A stretch of 6,061 nucleotides of DNA from Lachnospiraceae bacterium (GTDB lineage: Bacteria > Bacillota > Clostridia > Lachnospirales > Lachnospiraceae). The notes under the pieces were generated by a model. That model ran no database searches, had not been told where the DNA came from, and saw only the letters and a list, made by a program, of their open reading frames with translations. Numbering within the stretch: the first letter of the stretch is position 1; each line of letters starts with the position of its first letter. The stretch is taken from positions 1-6,061 of the forward strand of contig JAFUXY010000025.1 of assembly GCA_017477005.1 (NCBI GenBank). The letters are read 5' to 3'. Both the position numbers and the translations under genes were made by a program. Below, piece by piece: positions 1 through 4,726 of this stretch.

Positions 1-1
1 G

Positions 2-112
2 ATTCCGGCAGTGATGCGGGGCTGTATCCCGCTTTCGGAGGATGAATTGATCACCCTGCGCGAACTGTTGAACCGGGTCCTTATCGGGATGGATGGGAGA
101 GATAATAAATGA
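2..112 (+). CDS. MarR-family-like transcriptional regulator, C-terminal end only (5' cut by window edge)
   Basis: An open frame enters from the left edge and stops at TGA 110-112, giving 36 residues. The end reads LSEDELITLRELLNRVLIGM followed by a short charged tail. This resembles the last helix of MarR-family regulators, where an L-S-x-x-E-x-x-x-L-x-x-L-L pattern leads into the dimerisation helix. The DNA-binding domain lies outside the window, so the family call rests only on this helix and on context. The stop overlaps the ATG of the ZIP transporter by four bases (ATGA), so the two are almost certainly co-transcribed and translationally coupled. Zinc-responsive MarR proteins (AdcR/ZitR) are known to control zinc uptake, so a metal-sensing role is possible but unproven. 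It could be another kind of small regulator. Confidence 0.55.
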   Translation: MPAVMRGCIPLSEDELITLRELLNRVLIGMDGRDNK

Positions 113-888
113 CAGCAGAGACCGTTATCGGGATCTTGATCCCGTTCCTGGGCACCAGCCTTGGCGCGGCTATGGTGTTTATTCTTAAAAAAAATATTTC
201 AGATAATCTGCAAAAAAAACTTACAGGCTTTGCCGCAGGAGTTATGGTGGCGGCATCTTTTTGGAGTCTTCTGCAGCCTGCGCTGGAAAGCAGTGCGGCG
301 ATGGGTGCGCTGTCATTTATTCCGGCTGCGGTTGGCTTTCTGGTTGGCGTCGGTTTCCTTCTCCTGCTGGACGAAGTTACCCCGCATATGCATTTCAACA
401 ATCAGGAGGAAGGTCCGAAATCCGGCTTGAAGCGCACAACAAAGCTGATTCTCGCCGTGACGCTGCATAATATACCGGAAGGCATGGCAGTAGGCGTGGT
501 ATATGTCGGTTTTCTGTCAGGCAGTGCAGGAATCAGTTCTGCAGGCGCGATGGCGTTGGCGTTGGGTATAGCGATTCAGAACTTTCCGGAAGGCGCTATC
601 GTTTCCATGCCTCTGCGTGCGGAGGGAATGGATAAAGGAAAAACATTTCTGTTTGGTGTTTTATCCGGTGTGGTCGAACCGATTGCTGCACTGATCACCA
701 TTCTGGCAGCGGGAACGGTGGTACCCGTTATGCCATACCTTCTGGCCTTTGCAGCCGGAGCTATGATGTATGTTGTGGAAGAGGAACTGATCCCGGAAAT
801 GTCAGAAGGGAAACACTCTAATTGGGGAACGATAGCCTTTTCGCTGGGGTTTGTCCTGATGATGATTCTTGACGTTGCTTTGGGGTAA
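109..888 (+). CDS. ZIP-family divalent metal transporter (ZupT-like)
   Basis: This is a 259-residue integral membrane protein of the ZIP family, which moves Zn2+ and often Fe2+ or Mn2+ into the cytoplasm. About eight hydrophobic segments are visible, roughly at residues 3-25, 36-58, 68-88, 113-135, 143-165, 180-203, 207-224 and 238-258. The ZIP signatures are intact: HNIPEG at 120-125 in segment 4 and QNFPEG at 157-162 in segment 5, which carry the metal-binding His, Asn and Glu. E190-P191 follows in segment 6. A loop at about 88-106 holds H93 and H95 and may be a small metal-binding loop. The length is typical of bacterial ZupT/GufA-type proteins. The start at ATG 109 has GGGAGA at 95-100, 8 nt upstream, and overlaps the MarR-like stop. 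Metal specificity cannot be read from sequence. A decayed relative of its C terminus lies at 3287-3380. Confidence 0.93.
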   Translation: MTAETVIGILIPFLGTSLGAAMVFILKKNISDNLQKKLTGFAAGVMVAASFWSLLQPALESSAAMGALSFIPAAVGFLVGVGFLLLLDEVTPHMHFNNQEEGPKSGLKRTTKLILAVTLHNIPEGMAVGVVYVGFLSGSAGISSAGAMALALGIAIQNFPEGAIVSMPLRAEGMDKGKTFLFGVLSGVVEPIAALITILAAGTVVPVMPYLLAFAAGAMMYVVEEELIPEMSEGKHSNWGTIAFSLGFVLMMILDVALG

Positions 889-1019
889 AGTGATGATTCC
901 TATGAAAGATTTGTTTGACAGAATACAGGGAAGAACTTATAGATGAGGTTTTGTCGTCCAGGCAGTCATAATCCGTATATATGTGGAGCTTCAAGGAAGT
1001 TTTATTGATGGAAAAATGG

Positions 1020-1048
1020 TTGACGTTGTGTCAGAAAAATGATATACT
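1020..1048 (+). promoter_or_regulatory. Sigma-A promoter of the MBL-tetR operon
   Basis: TTGACG (1020-1025) and TATACT (1043-1048) are separated by exactly 17 nt, 44 nt upstream of the MBL start codon. Transcription would begin near 1055. The promoter is embedded in two palindromes and a larger dyad (1021-1067), so it is probably repressor-controlled. Confidence 0.8.
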
Positions 1049-1067
1049 TTTTTCTGACGCAATGTCA
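1021..1067. promoter_or_regulatory. Two-site operator forming a 47-bp inverted repeat around the promoter
   Basis: Two 13-bp palindromes of form TGAC-N5-GTCA occur: TGACGTTGTGTCA at 1021-1033, over the -35 box, and TGACGCAATGTCA at 1055-1067, at the predicted start of transcription. Together with the A and T runs beside them they form a 19-bp inverted repeat (1021-1039 against 1049-1067, 17 of 19 matching) around a 9-nt centre that contains most of the -10 box. Dyads of this kind over a promoter are typical of repressor sites. The TetR gene downstream in the same operon is the obvious candidate to bind it; that assignment is inference. Confidence 0.72.
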
Positions 1068-1091
1068 TTTTGTATATGAAGGAGATAGAAG

Positions 1092-1898
1092 ATGAATGTG
1101 AAGGTAAATGAAAAAGGACAGGCGATTCCTACGGGCACAGAGCTTATCACAGAGGCGGCTTTTGACCGGATTGAGGGAACCGAGGTACGCTGGTTATCCG
1201 GCGGGGCGGCCATGATCAATTCACGAGGGACGATTATCATGATTGACCCGGTGCTTGAGGGCTTTGATATGCCTCTGACCTATGAGCCGCCGATCGCGCC
1301 GGAGGAAGTGAAACGGATCGATGGTTTTCTGGTGACGCATATTGACAATGACCATTTTTCCAAGCCGACGATTCATGACACGGCAAGCGTGACAAAAGAA
1401 TACCATACGACGCAGTACGTGGCGGAGGTGATGCGTGAGGATGGGATCGATGGGGTCGGTCACGATATCGGAGATGAATTTGACGTTGAGAATATCCATG
1501 TGAAGCTGACGCCTGCGTGGCACAACTGGCAAAACGAGCACCAGAAATGGCAGTACCGGGAGTGGAAACGGGAGGACTATTGCGGCTTTTATATGGATAC
1601 ACCGGATGGGAAAATATGGATGCCAGGCGATTCCAAGCTCTTGGATGAACAGCTGGCCTATGAGGAGCCGGAGGTGATTCTCTTAGACTTTTCCGACAAC
1701 GAATGGCATATTACCTTTGATGGCGCAGTGAAGCTGTGCAACGCTTATCCCAACGCAACGCTGATTCCCATTCACTGGGGTAGTGTGGATGCGCCGGACT
1801 GGTCCACCTTCAACGGCAATCCTATGGATTTGGAGAAGGCGATCGTCAATCCGCAGAGGTTGAAGGTGCTGGTGCCGGGAGAGGCTTACCCATTATAG
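1092..1898 (+). CDS. MBL-fold metallo-hydrolase, UlaG-like
   Basis: This is a 268-residue cytoplasmic protein with the metallo-beta-lactamase fold. The first strand block GGAAMINSRGTIIMIDPVL (37-55) is typical of UlaG-like members. The metal motif is H83-I-D-N-D87-H88, after T82. Later ligand candidates are H144 (in PAWHNW), D180 (in PGDS) and H228 (in IPIHWG). The usual HxHxDH motif therefore has Asp at its second His (D85), a variant I believe occurs in a subgroup of UlaG-like proteins rather than signalling a dead site. The family includes L-ascorbate-6-phosphate lactonase and assorted hydrolases; the substrate here is unknown. No signal peptide is seen. The start ATG 1092 has AAGGAGA at 1079-1085, 6 nt upstream. 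A TetR gene follows after 42 nt, so the hydrolase probably acts on, or detoxifies, the compound that TetR senses (inference). Confidence 0.88.
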   Translation: MNVKVNEKGQAIPTGTELITEAAFDRIEGTEVRWLSGGAAMINSRGTIIMIDPVLEGFDMPLTYEPPIAPEEVKRIDGFLVTHIDNDHFSKPTIHDTASVTKEYHTTQYVAEVMREDGIDGVGHDIGDEFDVENIHVKLTPAWHNWQNEHQKWQYREWKREDYCGFYMDTPDGKIWMPGDSKLLDEQLAYEEPEVILLDFSDNEWHITFDGAVKLCNAYPNATLIPIHWGSVDAPDWSTFNGNPMDLEKAIVNPQRLKVLVPGEAYPL

Positions 1899-1929
1899 GA
1901 TGGATGGGATTACCTATGCAATGAAATGA

Positions 1930-1935
1930 AGGAGG
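1930..1935 (+). promoter_or_regulatory. Ribosome binding site that sets the TetR start at 1941
   Basis: AGGAGG at 1930-1935 lies 5 nt before ATG 1941. An in-frame ATG at 1926 would place this site inside the coding region and has no good SD of its own, so 1941 is preferred. Confidence 0.75.
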
Positions 1936-1940
1936 GTATT

Positions 1941-2561
1941 ATGCCGAAGGGATCACCGGAGCTTGTAGCGGCGAGGAGGGAAGAGATCATAGGCGCCTGC
2001 GAACAGCTCTATCAGACAATGAGTTTTAAGGACATCACGTTAAAGGAAATTGGGAATGTGACATCCTTTACCAGAACATCCATCTACAATTATTTTCAAA
2101 CAAAGGAAGAAATATTCCTGGCGCTCTACGAGCGGGAATACGACAGGTGGAACGAGGAACTAGAAGCCATTTTATGCGACAACGATGCGTTGAGCAGGGA
2201 GGAACTGGCAGAAAAAATTGCCGCATCCTTAGCCAACAGGCAGCAGCTATTGAAACTGCTGGCTATGAATAATTATGATATGGAAGCAAACAGCCGCCCA
2301 GAACTTTTGGTGTCTTTCAAGGAGGCGTACGGCAAGTCTATGAAAAATGTGCGCCGCCTGTTGGAGAAATTCTGCCCTGGAATGAGGGGGGAGGAGATGC
2401 AGAATTTCATCTATATTTTCTTCCCGTTCATGTTCGGCATCTATCCCTACACCGCTGTGACGGACAAGCAGCGGGAAGCCATGAAAGAAGCGGGGGTGGA
2501 CTATGTCTACCAGTCGGTTTTTGAGCTGACCTATGCCTGCCTGATACGGCTGTTGGGATAG
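1941..2561 (+). CDS. TetR/AcrR-family transcriptional regulator
   Basis: This is a 206-residue one-component DNA-binding regulator. The N-terminal TetR domain covers about residues 8-58. Its helix-turn-helix (about 33-52) reads ITLKEIGNVTSFTRTSIYNY, followed by F-Q-T-K-E-E-I-F, the usual TetR pattern of Y-x-Y-F-x-x-K-E-x-L. The remaining roughly 145 residues form a helical ligand-binding and dimerisation domain too divergent to predict a ligand; it is rich in aromatic residues near 137-150 (FIYIFFPFMFGIYPY). The start is set by the SD at 1930-1935; an upstream in-frame ATG at 1926 would add five residues. It lies 42 nt downstream of the MBL hydrolase with no terminator between, so they form one operon. 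It probably represses its own operon through the palindromes at 1021-1067, which is inferred from position. No terminator is evident after its stop. Confidence 0.9.
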   Translation: MPKGSPELVAARREEIIGACEQLYQTMSFKDITLKEIGNVTSFTRTSIYNYFQTKEEIFLALYEREYDRWNEELEAILCDNDALSREELAEKIAASLANRQQLLKLLAMNNYDMEANSRPELLVSFKEAYGKSMKNVRRLLEKFCPGMRGEEMQNFIYIFFPFMFGIYPYTAVTDKQREAMKEAGVDYVYQSVFELTYACLIRLLG

Positions 2562-2602
2562 GGAGTTTGAAAAAGTTTGCGGAAAATGACACGCTTTATA
2601 AC

Positions 2603-2631
2603 TTGACTAGAAGCAGACTATCGGTTAATAT
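2603..2631 (+). promoter_or_regulatory. Sigma-A promoter of the ferritin-like gene
   Basis: TTGACT (2603-2608) and TAATAT (2626-2631) are separated by 17 nt. Transcription would start near 2638, giving a leader of about 110 nt before the coding region. A small palindrome with GTTGT/ACAAC arms (2635-2646) sits on the predicted start site and could be an operator. Confidence 0.72.
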
Positions 2632-2660
2632 TTAGTTGTGTACAACAAGCAAAGGCAATA

Positions 2661-2716
2661 AGGAACTATAGATAAATAATCAGTGCATTTGGGCGAAGGA
2701 TTTGTCTACAGTTCCT
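2661..2716 (+). promoter_or_regulatory. Long leader hairpin upstream of the ferritin-like gene
   Basis: Positions 2661-2677 pair with 2700-2716 over 17 positions, with one A-C mismatch (2668/2709) and one G-U pair (2673/2704). The loop is 22 nt (2678-2699). It lies inside the predicted 5' leader, 16 nt before the AGGAGG at 2733-2738. It is not followed by a T run, so it is not a standard terminator. The 3' arm contains TCCTA (2713-2717, one base past the stem), which can also pair with TAGGA (2732-2736) in the ribosome binding site. I do not recognise a known riboswitch class. Confidence 0.5.
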
Positions 2717-2747
2717 AGGCTGCTAAAATGATAGGAGGTTTGTTATT

Positions 2748-3212
2748 ATGACATTCGACGAAAAGATCAAGATGCTCAACGATTATGCCATTGCGTGGTA
2801 TTCCACCTCACAAGCAGACTACATCCACGAAGCGATTTTTCGTGCGCAGGGTTTCGGAAAGTTCGCGGATCTTTGCAAAGAAGAAGGGGATGAGGAACTA
2901 GAAGAAGCTAGAAAATGCACAGAAAGAGTGATTGCTCTTGGTGGAAAGCCTGTGTTCGGATGTTGCGAGCAGCCGGTATTCTGTGAGATAAAGGATCTCC
3001 TGAAGTCTTGGGACGATGAATTTAGAGATCAGCAAGCCGTTGAAGAACTTGAAAAGATAGCGGCCTCTCTTGCGGACGACTCTATTACCAGAAAGCTGGT
3101 GGAAAGCTTCGTAGAATGTGAGTCAGAGCACAAGACTTGGGTAGCCAAGCACCTGGGCCTTATCGAAAGGATCGGCTACGATAATTATCTGATCGAGCAG
3201 CTTGGCGAATAA
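2748..3212 (+). CDS. Divergent bacterioferritin-like (ferritin-superfamily) protein
   Basis: This is a 154-residue all-helical protein about the length of bacterioferritin. The C terminus matches the Bfr helix D/E pattern closely: E125-S-E-H128, then L-I-E-R-I-G-Y-D-N-Y-L (138-148) and a short tail. The middle segment E45-E-G-D-E-E50-L-E-E-A, leading to ERVIALGGKP, aligns with the Bfr helix B block E-x-x-x-x-E51-M52-K-H54-A. By that alignment the helix D pair E127/H130 is kept (E125/H128), E51 is kept (E50), but H54 becomes E53, the haem ligand M52 becomes L51, and the helix A Glu near position 18 is Trp or Tyr (17-18). Six cysteines (43, 57, 72, 73, 79, 124) are unusual. It may store or bind iron differently or have another role. 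The start ATG 2748 has AGGAGG 9 nt upstream. It appears to be a one-gene transcript, from its own promoter to the terminator at 3252-3286. Alignment was done by eye. Confidence 0.72.
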   Translation: MTFDEKIKMLNDYAIAWYSTSQADYIHEAIFRAQGFGKFADLCKEEGDEELEEARKCTERVIALGGKPVFGCCEQPVFCEIKDLLKSWDDEFRDQQAVEELEKIAASLADDSITRKLVESFVECESEHKTWVAKHLGLIERIGYDNYLIEQLGE

Positions 3213-3251
3213 GAAAGAGGCTCCATCGTTTCATCGAAAAAAATGACTGAC

Positions 3252-3286
3252 AAGGCTGACGCTGCGAAAATGGCGCCAGCCTTTTT
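3252..3286 (+). terminator. Rho-independent terminator after the ferritin-like gene
   Basis: AAGGCTGACGC (3252-3262) pairs with GCGCCAGCCTT (3273-3283) over 11 positions with one A-C mismatch, with a 10-nt loop. The stem is GC-rich and ends in a short T run (3282-3286). It lies 40 nt past the stop of the ferritin-like gene and before the ZIP relic. Confidence 0.75.
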
Positions 3287-3380
3287 GCTATGAATATGTA
3301 GACGAGGAGGTGCTGCAGGAACAATCGCGTTTTCGCTCGACTTTGTGTTGATGATGGTGCTGGATGTGACGCTTGGATAG
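3287..3380 (+). pseudogene. Decayed 3' end of a second ZIP-family transporter
   Basis: The frame 3318-3380 translates to GTIAFSLDFVLMMVLDVTLG and a stop. The last 20 residues of the intact ZIP gene at 109-888 read GTIAFSLGFVLMMILDVALG and a stop, so 17 of 20 residues match and both end at the same position. The DNA matches at about 44 of 63 bases, with most differences at third codon positions, so this is a diverged paralogue and not a recent copy. Just upstream, in another frame, 3295-3315 reads YVDEEVL, resembling YVVEEEL of the intact protein, with about 12 codons missing and a frame change between. Everything before that is absent and no start exists, so the fragment cannot make a transporter. 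It abuts the terminator at 3252-3286. Confidence 0.82.
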
Positions 3381-3405
3381 GTAGGCGCAAAAGAAAGACC
3401 AACTC

Positions 3406-3434
3406 TTGACAAGGAGTTTCTGTTTGCCTATAAT
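3406..3434 (+). promoter_or_regulatory. Perfect-consensus sigma-A promoter of the nitroreductase-Rrf2-MDR operon
   Basis: TTGACA (3406-3411) and TATAAT (3429-3434), both exact consensus hexamers, are separated by 17 nt. Transcription would begin near 3441, inside the palindrome at 3436-3460. A promoter this strong next to an operator suggests tight repression in the basal state. Confidence 0.9.
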
Positions 3435-3435
3435 A

Positions 3436-3460
3436 TGTACTTGCAACAGATACAAGTACA
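3436..3460. promoter_or_regulatory. 25-bp palindromic operator, probable Rrf2 site
   Basis: TGTACTTG (3436-3443) and CAAGTACA (3453-3460) are exact inverted repeats. The arms extend to 10 bp with one mismatch (3444/3452) around a 5-nt centre. The site begins one base after the -10 box and covers the predicted transcription start. Rrf2 regulators commonly repress their own operons from such sites, and an Rrf2 gene is second in this operon. The link is inferred from position. Confidence 0.7.
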
Positions 3461-3476
3461 ATTAAAGGAGGGTTAG

Positions 3477-4292
3477 ATGAACTTTTCAGCAAAAGAAATG
3501 ATAGAACAGAGAAAGAGTGTCAGGACATTCGATGGAAAGCTTCTTTCCGATGAAGACAGAAAGAAGCTGGAAAACTATATCGACGCGTTGGCCAATCCCT
3601 TTGGTGTACCCGTGGTGTTCAAGCTGCTTGACGCAAAGGAACACGACCTGTCCAGTCCGGTCATTGTTGGAGAACACACCTATATGACGGCAAAGGTAAA
3701 TAGGGTAGATCATTTTGAAATTGGTTATGGCTACAGCTTTGAAAACGCCTGTTTGTATGCTTTGTCCTTGGGATTGGGAACAGTTATGCTGGCGGCTTCA
3801 TTGAGCCGCAAGACCTTTGAGGCCGCTATGAATCTAGGGAAAGACGAGGTGCTTCCCGTGGCAAGCCCCGTTGGTTATCCTGCCGCAAAGCGCTCTATGC
3901 GTGAGAATATGATGCGAAAAGGGATGAAATCGGATCAACGTATGGATTTTGGAAAACTGTTTTTTGCAGGCGAATTTGGAAAGGAACTATCCGTGGAAGA
4001 GGCTCGAGATTTTTTTGAAGCGCTCGAAATGGCGCGCCTGGCTCCTTCCGCGACCAATAGGCAGCCGTGGCGTGCGGTAGTGGATGACAACAAGGTGCAT
4101 TTTTTTGAAGCAAAAACATTGAAGGATAGCGGTATCGGAGATGTACAAAAAATTGATGTCGGAATCGCGCTCTGCCATTTTGATCTGGTGATGAAAGAGA
4201 ATGGTTCCTCCGGCCAATTTGTGTTTGACAATCCAGGGCTGGAGCTTCCAGAGAATGTTTTTTATGTGACAACATACGAAAGGAAGCTGTGA
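3477..4292 (+). CDS. Nitroreductase-family protein (TM1586-type putative nitroreductase)
   Basis: This 271-residue protein belongs to the FMN-dependent nitroreductase fold, most like the TM1586_NiRdase group in which two halves of the fold lie in one chain. The N-terminal half starts with R12-K-S-V-R16-T-F, the usual phosphate-binding stretch for FMN. Y84 and the G99-L-G-T-V-M-L stretch (99-105) match the central helix and strand of the fold. The second half has ARLAPSATNRQPW (176-188), the S-x-x-N-x-Q-P-W motif that contacts FMN. Members reduce nitro compounds, quinones or similar acceptors with NAD(P)H; the real substrate is unknown. The start ATG 3477 has AAAGGAGG at 3464-3471. It is the first gene of the operon driven from 3406-3434, and its stop overlaps the Rrf2 start (TGATG). 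A role in thiol, electrophile or nitrosative stress would suit the Rrf2 partner but is inference. Confidence 0.87.
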   Translation: MNFSAKEMIEQRKSVRTFDGKLLSDEDRKKLENYIDALANPFGVPVVFKLLDAKEHDLSSPVIVGEHTYMTAKVNRVDHFEIGYGYSFENACLYALSLGLGTVMLAASLSRKTFEAAMNLGKDEVLPVASPVGYPAAKRSMRENMMRKGMKSDQRMDFGKLFFAGEFGKELSVEEARDFFEALEMARLAPSATNRQPWRAVVDDNKVHFFEAKTLKDSGIGDVQKIDVGIALCHFDLVMKENGSSGQFVFDNPGLELPENVFYVTTYERKL

Positions 4293-4726
4293 TGGATACT
4301 CGCTTTTCATCTGCAATCCATACGCTGATATTGATTTCGGAAGCTGAAACGCCAATGACTTCCGAGGAAATCGCTATCAGCGTCGGCACGAATGCCAGCT
4401 ACATACGCAAGCTTACCGGGATGCTGAAACGACAGGATATCATTGACAGCAGGCAGGGGGCAAAGGGCTTCCGACTGAAGGTTGCGCCCCAAAAGCTGTC
4501 GCTTTACAGAATATATCAGGCCGTGTCCGACGCGGAGCAGGTGCATATCTTTGATCTCCACCAGAATCCGAATGATTCTTGTATTGTCGGAAGGCATATC
4601 CGCCCGGTATTATCAGAGATTTTTTTTGGATTGGAAAAGGAGATTGAAGAGGAGTTGGGGGCTCAGACTTTAGCGGATTGCATAGATAGGATGCGCAAGG
4701 AAATTCCCTTTGGTTATGGGAAATGA
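4292..4726 (+). CDS. Rrf2-family transcriptional regulator (YwnA-like, no Fe-S cysteine cluster)
   Basis: This is a 144-residue winged-helix regulator. Residues 5-65 hold the Rrf2 domain: RFSSAIHTLILI, then the TSEEIAISVGTNASYIRKLT helix-turn-helix (23-42), then a recognition wing at GAKGFRLK (56-63). The region NPNDSCIVGRHI (92-103) matches the C-terminal part of YwnA-like members. Only C96 and C130 are present, so the three-cysteine cluster of NsrR/IscR-type Fe-S sensors is absent; C96 could be a redox or electrophile sensor (inference). ATG 4292 is preferred because AGGA at 4281-4284 lies 7 nt away; GTG 4289 is an in-frame alternative. The stop of the nitroreductase overlaps the start by one base. 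The last residues (IPFGYGK) are probably not native: they read through DNA that in another frame encodes the MDR protein, a sign of a deletion fusion. Confidence 0.9.
   Translation: MDTRFSSAIHTLILISEAETPMTSEEIAISVGTNASYIRKLTGMLKRQDIIDSRQGAKGFRLKVAPQKLSLYRIYQAVSDAEQVHIFDLHQNPNDSCIVGRHIRPVLSEIFFGLEKEIEEELGAQTLADCIDRMRKEIPFGYGK
4697..4702 (+). promoter_or_regulatory. Fortuitous ribosome binding site for the truncated MDR gene
   Basis: AAGGAA at 4697-4702 lies 7 nt before TTG 4710 and 13 nt before ATG 4716, inside the Rrf2 coding region. It is weak but could support re-initiation in the MDR frame by ribosomes ending Rrf2 translation at 4726. Confidence 0.4.

Noticed and set aside
81..401. Antisense open frame opposite the ZIP gene
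   Set aside because: It is Arg/Ser/Pro-rich shadow coding opposite a clear ZIP transporter, with no SD and no family resemblance.
990..1010. Possible terminator after the ZIP gene (CTTC-AAG-GAAG followed by TTTT)
   Set aside because: The stem is only four base pairs and AT-rich around the loop, too weak to call a terminator.
1221..1602. Overlapping antisense frames opposite the MBL gene
   Set aside because: They mirror the MBL coding strand and have no start signals or domain motifs.
1926..1940. Upstream start for the TetR gene at ATG 1926
   Set aside because: The only good SD (AGGAGG 1930-1935) lies downstream of it and is correctly spaced for ATG 1941.
2638..2747. Known riboswitch class in the leader of the ferritin-like gene
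   Set aside because: The hairpin is real on paper, but I could not match conserved core bases of fluoride, guanidine, preQ1 or other classes I know, so no class is named.
3895..4389. Long antisense open frames across the nitroreductase and Rrf2 genes
   Set aside because: They lie opposite well-supported genes, lack ribosome binding sites and recognisable domains, and their sequence is typical of reverse-frame shadows.
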